DNA of 64,000 nt. Origin: Ilumatobacter sp963746265. Lineage in GTDB: Bacteria; Actinomycetota; Acidimicrobiia; Acidimicrobiales; Ilumatobacteraceae. A program made the position numbers and the translations under genes. This document shows, one piece after another, positions 7,787 to 16,600 of this stretch; position 1 is the stretch's first letter; each line of letters starts with the position of its first letter. The notes below the pieces were generated by a model that did not search any database, was not told where the DNA came from, and was given only the letters and a program-made list of their open reading frames with translations. The stretch is from contig CAVVAM010000011.1 in the NCBI GenBank assembly GCA_963746265.1, positions 496,001-560,000 on the forward strand, given 5' to 3'.

Positions 7787-8814
7787 CCGACCCGTCCAGC
7801 CGTGTCGAGAAGCTGCGTCGACGTTCGTTGAGCCTGCCCGGCCTCGCCGTTGCGACGGTCGCGATCACGCTCTCGATCCCGTTCTGGCTGCCGATCGCCG
7901 TCGTGATCGATCTCGTTCGTCTACGGTGGCGGTTCCCCGTCGCGCGGCTGCTCGCCATGGCGGTCTGCTGGTGCTGGATCGAAAGTGCCGGTGTGTTCCG
8001 CGCCGTCGGTCTGTGGGCTCGGCGCCGGGGAGACGATCAGGAGGCCCACTACGAGCTGATGGCCTGGTGGGCCGGAGCCCTCATGAGCGCCATGCGGCGG
8101 ACCACCGGAATGCGCCCGCAGGTCGAAGGAGCAGAAGCACTCGAAGGCGGCGACGCCGTGATCCTGGCGCGGCACGCCAGCCTCGGCGATTCGCTGTTGT
8201 CCGGATGGGCACTGGCGACCCAGCTGCGTCTGCATCCGAGGTACGTGTTGAAGCGGGAGTTGCTGTTCGATCCCTGCCTCGACATCGTGGGCCTCCGCGT
8301 CCCGAATCACTTCCTCGATCGTGAGGCGACGGACGGTTCGGTCGAACTGGATGCGATCTCCGAACTGGCGAGCGGTATCGAGCCGGGCGTGGTGGGCGTG
8401 ATCTTCGCGGAGGGAACCCGCAGCAACGACCGCAAGCGCGAACGGGCGCTCGACAAGATCGGCGACCGTGACCCGGAGCGGGCCGCCAGGCTGCGACCGC
8501 TGCGCCGGCTGCTCCCACCTCGACCGGCCGGATCGATGGCGATGCTCGACGGCGCCCCGCATGCCGACGTCGTACTGGTGTGGCACACCGGGTTCGACGG
8601 TCTCGACTCGTTCTCGGGCATGGTCGAGCAGTTGGGGCGCGGGCTGCCACCGGTCCGCTTCGTGGCCCGGCGCGTACCGCGGCACGACGTACCGTCCGGA
8701 GGCGAGTTCGTCCGGTGGCTCGACGACCAGTGGCTCGTGATGGACGCCGCGGTGGACGTCGCGCTCGCGGGGCGGGAGCCGCTCGAATCGGAGCCCGCAC
8801 CGCCGGTTGCGTAA
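7783..8814 (+). CDS. PlsC-like 1-acyl-sn-glycerol-3-phosphate acyltransferase family protein
   Basis: 343 aa. N-terminal hydrophobic stretch (about 18-45, LPGLAVATVAITLSIPFWL) followed by the acyltransferase domain: motif I HX4D as HASLGDS near residue 126 and motif III as FAEGTRSNDRKR. These are the catalytic and phosphate-binding elements of PlsC-type enzymes that esterify lysophosphatidic acid or related acceptors with acyl-CoA/ACP. The protein is about 100 residues longer than PlsC, with a C-terminal domain like those of plant LPAT-type homologues, so the acceptor may differ. Coupled to the VOC gene by ATGA and 10 bp upstream of the luciferase-like oxidoreductase. Confidence 0.85.
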   Translation: MTDPSSRVEKLRRRSLSLPGLAVATVAITLSIPFWLPIAVVIDLVRLRWRFPVARLLAMAVCWCWIESAGVFRAVGLWARRRGDDQEAHYELMAWWAGALMSAMRRTTGMRPQVEGAEALEGGDAVILARHASLGDSLLSGWALATQLRLHPRYVLKRELLFDPCLDIVGLRVPNHFLDREATDGSVELDAISELASGIEPGVVGVIFAEGTRSNDRKRERALDKIGDRDPERAARLRPLRRLLPPRPAGSMAMLDGAPHADVVLVWHTGFDGLDSFSGMVEQLGRGLPPVRFVARRVPRHDVPSGGEFVRWLDDQWLVMDAAVDVALAGREPLESEPAPPVA

Positions 8815-8824
8815 CGTCGCCGGG

Positions 8825-9871
8825 GTGAAACTCTCGATGTCGATCAACTACTCCGGCGACTTCCACGAAGATGTCAAGCGTGTGCAGGAGCTCGAATCCG
8901 CCGGCCTCGACATCGTCTGGGTTCCGGAGGCGTACAGCTTCGACTCGGTCAGCCAGATGGGGTTCCTGGCCGCCAGGACCAGCACGATCGGCATCGGCTC
9001 GGGCATCCTCAACACGTACTCGCGGACGGCCACGTGCATCGCCCAGACGGCGGCCGGCCTCGACTACGTCAGCGACGGACGATTCGTGCTCGGGCTCGGC
9101 GCATCCGGCCCACAGGTGATCGAGGGGTTCCACGGGGTTCCGTACGACAAGCCGATGGCCCGCATCCGCGACTACATCAACGTCTGCCGGATGGTCTGGC
9201 GCCGGGAGCGGGTGGAGTACGACGGCGCGGCGGTGCAGATCCCCCTGCCGGAGGGGGAGGGGACGGGGCTCGGCAAGCCGCTCAAGCTGATCAACCATCC
9301 GGTGCGCGCCGACATCCCGATCTTCTGGGCGTCGCTGATGGGGCTCTCCGTCACCGCGACCGCCCAGCACGCCGACGGTTGGCTACCGATCTTCTTCGAC
9401 CCGGAGAAGTTCCACACGGTGTGGGGCGACGAGTTGAAGAAGGGCACGATGTCGCGTGACGAGTCGCTCGGACCGCTCCAGATCTCGGCGGGTGGCATGG
9501 TCGCGATCGGTGACGAATTCGACGGGGACGCAGCGCAGCGGGTCCTCGACCTGGCCCGCCCGAACGTCGCGCTCTACGTCGGCGGCATGGGTGCGCGAGA
9601 CAAGAATTTCTACAACACGATCATGCAGAAGTACGGCTACGTCGACGAGGCGATCGAGATCCAGGAGCTGTACCTCGCTGGGCACAAGGACGAGGCCGCC
9701 GCCAAGGTGCCGGCGGAGATGCTGGCCAACACCAACCTGGTCGGACCCGCAGGGTACGTGAGGGAACGCATCGCCGCGTACGCCGAGGCCGGTGTGACCC
9801 ACCTGTCGGTCAACCCGGTGGGAGGTGATCCGGTGAGGACGATCGGACAACTGCGCGAACTCATCGGCTGA
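8825..9871 (+). CDS. LLM-class (luciferase-like) F420-dependent oxidoreductase
   Basis: 348 aa TIM-barrel protein. The N-terminus (VKLSMSINYSGDF, then LESAGLDIVWVPEAY), GIGSGILNTYSRT and RFVLGLGASGPQVIEGFHG are typical of the F420-dependent luciferase-like superfamily in actinobacteria. These enzymes transfer hydride between coenzyme F420 and diverse substrates; substrate not predictable. The C-terminal block AGYVRERIAAYAEAGVTHL is also standard. GTG at 8825 chosen because it starts just before the conserved first strand and follows the acyltransferase stop by 10 bp; TTG at 8807 or ATG at 8837 are alternatives. Probably the last gene of the VOC-acyltransferase operon. Confidence 0.87.
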   Translation: MKLSMSINYSGDFHEDVKRVQELESAGLDIVWVPEAYSFDSVSQMGFLAARTSTIGIGSGILNTYSRTATCIAQTAAGLDYVSDGRFVLGLGASGPQVIEGFHGVPYDKPMARIRDYINVCRMVWRRERVEYDGAAVQIPLPEGEGTGLGKPLKLINHPVRADIPIFWASLMGLSVTATAQHADGWLPIFFDPEKFHTVWGDELKKGTMSRDESLGPLQISAGGMVAIGDEFDGDAAQRVLDLARPNVALYVGGMGARDKNFYNTIMQKYGYVDEAIEIQELYLAGHKDEAAAKVPAEMLANTNLVGPAGYVRERIAAYAEAGVTHLSVNPVGGDPVRTIGQLRELIG

Positions 9872-9878
9872 GTGGCCC

Positions 9879-9884
9879 TACCCT
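9879..9884 (+). promoter_or_regulatory. -10 box (TACCCT) of the 9891 gene
   Basis: TACCCT 6 nt before the ATG at 9891; predicted leaderless start. Confidence 0.5.
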
Positions 9885-9890
9885 GGGGAC

Positions 9891-10259
9891 ATGAGCGACG
9901 TCGGAGGATCCAGCGGATCGAGCGCAGCGGATCGAGCGCTGCCGGGGTCGGCCCACGACGAGTTCATCGCGCGGCAGGAGGAACGCCTCGCCCAAGAGCG
10001 GGTCAGCGCGATCGAGGCGGGGCGCCGCAAGGGCGGTCTTGCCGGTGCCGCGATGGCCGGCGCGATGTTGGCCGTCGCGGAGGTCTACGAGGGGCCGCCC
10101 AAGGAGGATGCACCGGTCACCGTCGAGGCGTCCAGCGACCCGAACGACATCGACCAGGACGGCGTCGACGTCACCGTGGGCGAGGTCGCCGTGAGTGCGC
10201 CACCGCTCGAACGTCTCGACCCGGTCGTCGGAGGTCCGCGCAAGCGGGCACAGCTCTGA
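9891..10259 (+). CDS. Small protein of unknown function
   Basis: 122 aa, not recognised. Ser/Gly-rich N-terminus (to about residue 18), then a charged, probably helical segment (HDEFIARQEERLAQERVSAI), a short Ala/Gly-rich hydrophobic stretch (GGLAGAAMAGAMLAVAEVY, about 48-66), which could be an amphipathic helix but is short for a membrane span, and an acidic disordered tail with DPNDIDQDGVDVTVGEV. No Cys or His. ATG start with a clean -10 box 6 nt upstream, and GC-rich codon use like its neighbours, so it looks real. Converges with the flavoprotein gene (13 bp apart). Confidence 0.65.
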   Translation: MSDVGGSSGSSAADRALPGSAHDEFIARQEERLAQERVSAIEAGRRKGGLAGAAMAGAMLAVAEVYEGPPKEDAPVTVEASSDPNDIDQDGVDVTVGEVAVSAPPLERLDPVVGGPRKRAQL

Positions 10260-10272
10260 CGAGCGCGATCGG

Positions 10273-11505
10273 TCAGCTGTCGGCGTAGGCGCCGGGGCGT
10301 GACAGGAAGTCGTGGTGCCAACGGCGTGGTGAGGTGGCGATGGCACGAGGCTCGTCCTCGAACATCCACCGGGCGAAGTTGCGCCGACCCCACTCGCCGC
10401 TCGCCCCGACGATGCGGATCGCACCGCGGGCGCCGATCGAGTGTTGCAGCACGACGCCGAGCCGCTTCGACATCCGATGGTCCGCGAAGAGTTCCGCTTC
10501 GACGGCTCGTTCGTAGCCGGCGGCGACCCGGTCGGGCTGCCTGGCGCCGCCGTCGATGACGGACTCGGCGGCGAGCCGGCCCGTCAGCAGTGCCTGGCCG
10601 ATTCCCTCGCCGGTCATCACATCGGTCGCCGCGGCCGCGTCGCCGACGAACAGCGTCCGCCCGCGGGTGAGCGAGATCTCGTCGACCCGGGCCGGGATCG
10701 GCCACGCCATGTGGCGACCCTCGAGCTCGACGTCGTCACCGAGCGCCTCGACGACGTGGGGGCGACCGAGCAGATCACGCCACAGCGCGGCCATGTCGCT
10801 GATCTTGCGATCGCCGCTGCGGAGCACACCGAAGCCGATGTTGACCCGATTGCCGGGCAGCGGGAACGACCAGGCGTAGCCCGGGAGGAGGTCGTCCTCG
10901 AACCACACGATGAGCCGATCGGCCGCCGGGCCCGTGACGTTGCTCGCGTACTGCCGGAACGCGTGCCATTCGCCGCGATACCCGTCGAGGCGTGCCCCCG
11001 TGGCCTTGCGAACCGGGCTCCACATGCCGTCAGCGGCGATCACGTAACGGCAGCGGACGGTTCCGAAAGCGTCCACGGCCACGTCGAGATGGTCGGGATG
11101 TGTCTGGTCGATGCCGTCGAAGCCGTGACCGTCGAACACGTCCACGCCCGATCGGCGAGCGAGCCGCACGAGGGCGTCGTCGAGCGAGATGCGCGGTGCC
11201 ACCGCCGCGTACCGGCCACGGTCGGGGAGGGGGACCGTGATCTCACGTCCCGACGGGGATCGCAGCCAGGCGGCATCGACGTCGTACCAGTCGTCGACCT
11301 CGTCGGGAACGAGGCCGAGCGACTCGAGTTCACGCAGCGCGAGCGTGGTCAGACCGTCGCCGCAGCACTTGTCGCGGGGGAACTGCGCCTTGTCGATCAC
11401 GATGACCGATCGGCCGGCGCGCTCGAGCGTGATCGCAGCGGCGATGCCGGCAGGTCCGGCGCCGACGATCAGCACGTCGCACGTCGAGGGGGGTCGAGCG
11501 GCCAC
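10273..11505 (-). CDS. FAD-dependent geranylgeranyl-reductase family oxidoreductase
   Basis: 410 aa. N-terminal Rossmann dinucleotide fold VLIVGAGPAGIAAAITLERAG, the family motif KCCGDGLTTLAL after the first fold, and the second FAD motif LFVGDAAAATDVMTGEGIGQAL. This arrangement is that of geranylgeranyl reductase-like flavoproteins, which saturate isoprenoid double bonds in menaquinone side chains or lipids; some members act on other substrates. GTG start chosen because a TAGCCT box lies 7 nt upstream and the longer frame runs antisense to the divergent SDR gene. Monocistronic. No menaquinone gene is adjacent, so substrate is open. Confidence 0.87.
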   Translation of the reverse strand: MAARPPSTCDVLIVGAGPAGIAAAITLERAGRSVIVIDKAQFPRDKCCGDGLTTLALRELESLGLVPDEVDDWYDVDAAWLRSPSGREITVPLPDRGRYAAVAPRISLDDALVRLARRSGVDVFDGHGFDGIDQTHPDHLDVAVDAFGTVRCRYVIAADGMWSPVRKATGARLDGYRGEWHAFRQYASNVTGPAADRLIVWFEDDLLPGYAWSFPLPGNRVNIGFGVLRSGDRKISDMAALWRDLLGRPHVVEALGDDVELEGRHMAWPIPARVDEISLTRGRTLFVGDAAAATDVMTGEGIGQALLTGRLAAESVIDGGARQPDRVAAGYERAVEAELFADHRMSKRLGVVLQHSIGARGAIRIVGASGEWGRRNFARWMFEDEPRAIATSPRRWHHDFLSRPGAYADS

Positions 11506-11512
11506 GGAATGG

Positions 11513-11518
11513 AGGCTA
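11513..11518 (-). promoter_or_regulatory. -10 box (TAGCCT) of the flavoprotein gene
   Basis: TAGCCT (minus strand) 7 nt from the GTG at 11505. Confidence 0.5.
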
Positions 11519-11595
11519 CGGCGATGTGCTACGGCTCGCTCCCGGGTGGTCCCACGTTCCACAATCGACGTCGTGGGAGCCGAGGGAGAACCAAC

Positions 11596-12540
11596 ATGAA
11601 CCGTTTGTGCGAAGGACGTGTGGCGATCGTCACCGGTGCCGGGCGCGGCATCGGGCGCGAGTACGCACTGATGCTGGCCGAACACGGTGCCAAGGTGGTG
11701 GTCAACGACCTGGGTGGGGCGCGCGACGGAACCGGGATCGACGAGAGCCCGGCCGAACAGGTCGTCGCCGAGATCGTCGCGGCGGGCGGCGAGGCCGTCG
11801 CGAACGGCGAGAACGTCGCGGACTTCGAGGGTGCGAAGCGGATGATCGAGCAGGCCGTCGGCGAGTTCGGCGACCTGCACGCAGTTGTCAACAACGCCGG
11901 CATCCTGCGCGACCGGATGCTCGCCAACATGGAGGAGGCCGAGTGGGATGCCGTGATCGACGTCCACCTCAAGGGCACCTTCGCCCCGTCCCGGCACGCC
12001 ACCGCCTACTGGCGAGAGCGGTCGAAGGCCGGCGAGGAGGTCAGCGGCCGCATCATCAACACGACCTCGGTGTCTGGGATCTACGGCAACATCGGCCAGA
12101 CCAACTACGGCGCCGCCAAGGCCGGGATCGCCGCGTTCACCACGATCGCCGCCCTCGAGCTGGCGCGCTACGGGGTGACGGTGAACGCGATCGCGCCGGC
12201 CGCGCTCACACGCATGACCGAGGACCTCGGCATGGGCCAGGCGAGCGACGAGGACAAGGCGGCGATGGACCCGAAGTGGATCGCCCCGATCGTGACGTGG
12301 TTGGTGTCGGAGGAGTCCGCTGCGGTCACCGGCCGCGTCTTCGAGGCGAGCGGTCGCGTGCTGGCAGCTGCGGAGGGATGGGTGCGCGGCCCCCAAGTCG
12401 AGCCGACCGACGACCCGACGGCGATGGGGCCCCTCGTCGAGACGATGCTCGCCACCGCACGTGCCAACTCGGGCATGAACGGCGAGCCCGGTGGGCCCCC
12501 GCAATCGCCGTCGGCCCCCAACTCGACAGGAGGACAGTGA
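11596..12540 (+). CDS. Short-chain dehydrogenase/reductase (3-hydroxyacyl-CoA dehydrogenase type)
   Basis: 314 aa. Classical SDR: cofactor motif TGAGRGIG, structural NNAGI, active-site Ser in TTSVSGIYGNIG and Tyr-X3-Lys in NYGAAKAG. The VNDLGGARDGTG segment and a C-terminal extension (about 250-314) match the dehydrogenase half of the peroxisomal multifunctional enzyme type 2 (17-beta-HSD4), which oxidises 3-hydroxyacyl-CoA with NAD+. Preceded by a purine-rich Shine-Dalgarno (GAGGGAG). The next gene, a MaoC hydratase, starts 2 nt after its stop, so the pair reproduces the two activities fused in eukaryotic MFE-2. Role: beta-oxidation of fatty or steroid-like acyl-CoA. Confidence 0.88.
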   Translation: MNRLCEGRVAIVTGAGRGIGREYALMLAEHGAKVVVNDLGGARDGTGIDESPAEQVVAEIVAAGGEAVANGENVADFEGAKRMIEQAVGEFGDLHAVVNNAGILRDRMLANMEEAEWDAVIDVHLKGTFAPSRHATAYWRERSKAGEEVSGRIINTTSVSGIYGNIGQTNYGAAKAGIAAFTTIAALELARYGVTVNAIAPAALTRMTEDLGMGQASDEDKAAMDPKWIAPIVTWLVSEESAAVTGRVFEASGRVLAAAEGWVRGPQVEPTDDPTAMGPLVETMLATARANSGMNGEPGGPPQSPSAPNSTGGQ

Positions 12541-12541
12541 C

Positions 12542-13378
12542 ATGCCGTTGAATCCCGACGCCGTCGGCACCAAGGGCGATCCGATCGAGGTCGGCTGGGA
12601 CAGCAAGGACTGTCTGCTCTACGCGGTCGGCATCGGCGCCGGCACCGACGAGCTGGCCTTCACCACCGAGAACACGAACGACGTCGATCAGCAGGTGTTC
12701 CCGACGTTCCCCGTCGTGATCGGCTGGGGGCGCGGCTCGGCGATGGGCAACATCGGCTCGTTCAATCCAGCGCTGCTCGTGCACGGCCAGCAGTCGGTGA
12801 CGCTGCACCGCCCGATCCCCGTCGAGGGCACGGCGACACTACAGAGCGAGATCACGGCGATGTACGACAAGGAGAAGGCGGCCGTCGTCGTCTCCGCGAC
12901 CGAGGCGACGATGGACGGCGAGCCGCTCTACACGAACACGTCGTCGGTGTTCATCCGCGGCGAGGGCGGTTGGGGCGGCGAGCGCGGACCGTCCGGTCCG
13001 CAGAACGTACCGCCCGACCGGGCACCCGATCACCGGGTCACCTACCAGACGTCACCCGACCAGGCTCTCGTGTACCGGTTGTCGGGCGACCGGAACCCGC
13101 TGCACAGCGACCCGTCGTTCGCCGCGATCGGCGGCTTCGACCGGCCGATCCTGCACGGCTTGTGCACGTACGGATTCACAGGACGCGCCCTGCTGCACAC
13201 GCTGTGCGGCAGCGACCCGGCCCGCTTCCAGCACGTCGAGGGCCGGTTCACGTCGCCGGTGATGCCGGGCGAGGCCCTGACGATCTCGATGTGGGAGACG
13301 GGCGACGGCGAAGCGGTGTTCACCACGTCCGTCGGCGACCGAGCCGTGATCGACCAGGGCCTGCTGAGGTACAGCTGA
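12542..13378 (+). CDS. MaoC-like double hot-dog enoyl-CoA hydratase
   Basis: 278 aa, the length of two hot-dog folds as in R-specific enoyl-CoA hydratase 2. The C-terminal fold carries the hydratase motif with Asp and His: YRLSGDRNPLHSDPSFA, then GFDRPILHGLCTYG. The N-terminal fold lacks that motif, as usual. Hydrates trans-2-enoyl-CoA to (3R)-hydroxyacyl-CoA for the dehydrogenase encoded immediately upstream. A strong AGGAGG Shine-Dalgarno lies inside the last codons of the SDR gene, 7 nt before the ATG, unlike the many leaderless starts here. No thiolase is adjacent. Confidence 0.9.
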   Translation: MPLNPDAVGTKGDPIEVGWDSKDCLLYAVGIGAGTDELAFTTENTNDVDQQVFPTFPVVIGWGRGSAMGNIGSFNPALLVHGQQSVTLHRPIPVEGTATLQSEITAMYDKEKAAVVVSATEATMDGEPLYTNTSSVFIRGEGGWGGERGPSGPQNVPPDRAPDHRVTYQTSPDQALVYRLSGDRNPLHSDPSFAAIGGFDRPILHGLCTYGFTGRALLHTLCGSDPARFQHVEGRFTSPVMPGEALTISMWETGDGEAVFTTSVGDRAVIDQGLLRYS

Positions 13379-13760
13379 CGGCTGGCCGGCCTCGGACGGT
13401 CTCGGGCGACGACGACATCGACCAGGTCGTCGCGACGCCCCGAGGTCGTCGGCGTTGCTGGTGTGCGGCGAGCGTCGTCGACGTGTGCCGTCGTCGCGAT
13501 CAAGGGATCGACCCTGCACGAGCAGGCTGACGCCCCGCATTGGAGACGGCGGCCAGTCGGCCCGAGCTCGCTGCTACGCCATCGTCGATCAGCAGCGCGT
13601 CGAAGCCTCCTTGCAGTCTCGTGTGGCGTCGGAGTCGCGCTCCGCGAGCTGCGGCTTCGTCGATGACCCGAAGTCCGGAGTGCGGTCGGGCGAGTGGCGC
13701 TGAAGCGCCGGCGGGCCTCTACGCGGAGGCGTCACCAGGGTGTTGCGCCGACCGCGCCTG
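13379..13760 (+). other. Non-coding stretch before the decayed HNH gene
   Basis: About 380 bp without a convincing reading frame on either strand. It contains a small hairpin (GGCGC-TGAA-GCGCC near 13696) and no recognisable RNA gene. It may hold the remains of the N-terminal coding part and promoter of the DUF222-HNH gene, but I cannot align any of it. Confidence 0.4.
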
Positions 13761-13779
13761 AAGAATTCTCGAGATTCTT
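13761..13779. repeat. Near-perfect palindrome AAGAATTCTCGAGATTCTT
   Basis: 19 bp; removing a single T gives an 18-bp perfect palindrome centred on CTCGAG. It is AT-rich relative to its surroundings and sits at the first recognisable codons of the HNH pseudogene. No function known; could be chance. Confidence 0.5.
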
Positions 13780-15096
13780 GTCGGCCCGCTCGAGGCCGAA
13801 CGTGCTCGTTGATCGCCGTGGCCGAGCGTCGCCGGCTGTATGCAGACGACGAGCACCGGTCGATCAACGCCTACCTGCGCGCCACGCTCAACTGTTCCGG
13901 CAACGGGCGTCTCGACTGCGGTCGATCGCGCGTGCGGTCGATGGCATCGGCGGTGTTGGCGACGCCTGGCTCGCAGGCCGCATCGGCGGTTCGCAGGTCG
14001 CGCAGTTCGTCCGGCTGCACGGCAACCGGCGGATCCGCGATCAGCTGCCCGCTGCGGCGTCGATGCTCATCGGTCAGGCGGAAGCCCTGCCGCACCCGGA
14101 CTTCGTGGTGTGCGTCGACAGCTTCGTGAACCAGGCCGACGAGGACGGCGCCCACGATGCCCGCGACGACGCCGTCGAGCACCGCACGGCACGCGTGGTC
14201 GACGTCGGTGGCACGGTCGACGTCTCGGCCACGGGTGGCGCTGGCGCCGTATCGCCGAGCTGATCGCGATCTTCGAGCGCTTCTGCGAAGCCGAGTTCGG
14301 CGCCGACCTCGAGTCGCGCCAGCACGAGCACGGCGACGACGCCCTGCTGCACGCGCTGCCCCGCACTGCCAGACAGCGTCGCTTCGATGCCCTCGTGTCG
14401 ATCTTCCGAACTGCAGCCGCTGCGGAGAGCGTCGGGTCCGCCTCCGATCCGGTGGTCAACATCGTGATCGCCGCCGCCACGTGGTCACGGCTGCTCGCCG
14501 ATGCGGGCCTCGTGCTGGGCGAGGGGACGATGATGGACCCCGAGATCATTCGGTCACTTCTGGCGGACGATGTTCCGCTCGCGGATCGGCGCTGAGAGAC
14601 CTCGACCGGCATCCCGCTGCACCCCCACGATGTGTTGCGGGCGGCGCTCGCCGGCCACGTGCGGCGGGTCGTCGTCGACGCCGAGAGCCGGGTGATCGAC
14701 CGCGGGCATCGCCAGCGGCTGTTCACCGGCGCCGCCCGCGAGGCGGCCAAGCTGCTGATCCGGCACTGCGAGCACCCGGGCTGCGACCTGCCGGCCGACT
14801 GGTGCCACGTCGACCACCAGGTCGAATGGGCCGACGGCGGCACGACCGATCAGACCAGCAGCGGCATCGCCTGCGGGCGCCACAACACCTCGAAGTCGAA
14901 ACGACGATGGCGTACGAGACGAGCGGTCAACGGTCGCAGCTACACGATTCGCCACGACGGCACGATCATCCTCCCGGTCGGCGCCCGCCCGCTCACGTTC
15001 CCAGCGGAGGACGACGACCCCGACGATCACACACCGGCCGAAACCGCAGAACTCGAAGAGACCCTCCGAGCACGAGTCCGCGCGCTCGCCGCCTGA
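13764..15096 (+). pseudogene. Decayed 13E12/DUF222 HNH endonuclease gene
   Basis: DUF222-HNH homology runs through all three frames. Frame 1 gives ILEILVGPLEAERAR (from 13765) and ends at a TGA; frame 3 continues LIAVAERRRLYADDEHRS (about 13808); near 13900 homology passes to frame 2 (LRSIARAVDGIGG, RLHGNRRIRDQLP); near 14250 it returns to frame 1 (ELIAIFERFCEAEFGADL). In frame 1 a TGA at 14593-14595 sits where Cys would be expected before ETSTGIPLHPHDVLRAAL, consistent with TGC to TGA. The HNH part is intact: CEHPGCDLPADWCHVDHQ, then GRHN. So three frameshifts and one nonsense change, with the true start not found. These proteins are abundant actinobacterial repeat-family (REP13E12) genes and are often decayed. 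Unlikely to make a functional protein unless read from the 14632 start. Confidence 0.85.
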
Positions 15097-15512
15097 TCCG
15101 GGGTCGGCGGCATGCGCAGATGGTGCCGAACGCGCACGGGAGGCCCGGCCCGGTCTGACGAGCGGCCTGTTCGTGGACGATGGCGAGACGGTGTCAAGCT
15201 CGCCAACCGACGAACATCGCGAACGCCGACTCGACCTGGATGACCGACGACGGACGACCGACTCCACCGTGGTCGACGACGTTGTGTCTGTTGGATACGC
15301 AATCCCGTGAGCATCGGGTCGCTTCCGGATCGCCCGCCCGACAGCCATCGTGGTCGTCACCACGTCGCTGTGGCATCGATCAGGTCGTCGATGGGCAACT
15401 CGTTCGACGTTGTCGCGTTCGAGCACGTCAGCAATCCGATGGAGTTGCGGTTCGATTTGCGCAGTCAGCCGACATGGAGTGCCAGCTTCGGCCAGCGTCA
15501 AGGGAGCGATGA
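15097..15512 (+). other. Intergenic stretch, nothing recognised
   Basis: About 415 bp between the HNH pseudogene and the unknown 15.5-kb gene. I see no plausible gene, RNA or repeat. Base composition is slightly less GC-rich towards its right end, where the Shine-Dalgarno AGGGAG of the next gene lies. Confidence 0.4.
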
Positions 15513-16565
15513 GTGGCAGGAGGAAGTGACGTCGGTCCACATGTGGCGGTTCAGGCGAACCTCAACATGACCGCGGACGGTGAGGATGGGTTCTTGCCCT
15601 ACCCGAAGGGCTTTTCGGCTCCGGGCCGTCAGCGCCAGCGCGTGGCCAACGTGTTCTCTCCGAACGTCGTGTCTTCGTCGGAGATGTTTCGGCCCGTGCC
15701 GAACGGCTCGTTCTGGGTCGCCGCTCAGATGGACGCACGTGATCATCGGAGTACGAGGATCAGTGTCAAGGCGCACGCCGAGATCCAGGTCCGCCCCGGC
15801 CGCCTACTCGTGGACGAGGACAACGCGCGCGGGTGGTTCGTCGACCGCATGGAGACGCTGATCGGCGTCGGGCTTCGGGATGCCCGCACCGGAGAGGCGA
15901 TCCAGGGCTTCTCACCGTCACTCGACGAGTCAGATCCGGAGCCGGAACGAGGCTTCACAGAGATCTCGTTCTCCCAGCAGAGTGGATTCGGCGCCAAAGC
16001 AGGTACGTGGGAAGCCGTGGAGCTGCAGGTCGTCGACACCTTCACTCGGGCACGGGCCATTCCCGACTTCCAGTTGAAGAACCAGTCGGAGGGCCCGGTC
16101 GTGCGCGTCATCCATGAAATGACCCACCCCGACTCCGAGGGTCGTCCGTACGACGGCGACCGACCAGGCTTCTCACTGTGGCCCAAGTCCTACAGACACG
16201 GCAAGGATCTCGACGTCGGCGCGATGATCCTCGACTCCCTCGAGGTGTGGAAGCCGGACCACCTGCTGTGGACCGGCAGCCGAAAGCTCGGCGGCCTCCC
16301 CGAGTCCGCCAAGAGCGCCCAAAGCGTCATCGCTCAAGGACTCTGGAGTCTCGATGCGTCCGATCGGTCACTGTCATTCCACCGCCTGGTCGTCCAGGTG
16401 CGTCACACGACGCGATACGTCTTCGTCTCCGAGCACGACCTCGAATTCCATCGGTACTGGTTCGACCACGTGAGCACCTTCACCGGAGACGTCGTGATGC
16501 TCGAGGTCACGAACGCGTTGCGGCGGGCTGCGCTCGAAGCCCGGAAAGCGACCGACACTGGGTGA
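15513..16565 (+). CDS. Protein of unknown function in accessory region
   Basis: 350 aa, family not recognised. No signal peptide or membrane span. The N-terminal part (1-60) is Gly/Ser/Pro-rich; 65-115 has alternating hydrophobic residues suggesting beta strands (FWVAAQMDARDHRSTRISVK); 120-190 contains GFTEISFSQQSGFGAKAGTW; the C-terminal 150 residues include HGKDLDVGAMILDSLEVWKP, RLVVQVRHTTRYVFVSEHD and a final helix (VVMLEVTNALRRAALEAR). HEMTH near 205 resembles part of a metalloprotease HEXXH motif but the second His is one residue too late for HEXXH. GTG start with AGGGAG 6 nt upstream; a nearer ATG at 15509 ends after six codons. Codon use is somewhat less GC3-biased than the backbone, and the gene follows a decayed HNH gene, so acquisition by transfer is plausible. 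Confidence 0.6.
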   Translation: MAGGSDVGPHVAVQANLNMTADGEDGFLPYPKGFSAPGRQRQRVANVFSPNVVSSSEMFRPVPNGSFWVAAQMDARDHRSTRISVKAHAEIQVRPGRLLVDEDNARGWFVDRMETLIGVGLRDARTGEAIQGFSPSLDESDPEPERGFTEISFSQQSGFGAKAGTWEAVELQVVDTFTRARAIPDFQLKNQSEGPVVRVIHEMTHPDSEGRPYDGDRPGFSLWPKSYRHGKDLDVGAMILDSLEVWKPDHLLWTGSRKLGGLPESAKSAQSVIAQGLWSLDASDRSLSFHRLVVQVRHTTRYVFVSEHDLEFHRYWFDHVSTFTGDVVMLEVTNALRRAALEARKATDTG

Positions 16566-16600
16566 GGTCTGAATGCTGTCAGAGCCGAGCTGCTCTCTCG

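Noticed and set aside
14632..15096. Intact small HNH protein as an active gene
   Set aside because: Codes for an HNH core, but lacks a start signal and the N-terminal DUF222 part lies in broken frames; treated as part of the pseudogene, though independent translation is not excluded.
15719..16130. Metalloprotease motif in the 15.5-kb protein (HEMTH)
   Set aside because: HEXXH requires His four residues after the first; HEMTH has the spacing but lies in a loop-like region without the third ligand, and there is no support for a fold.
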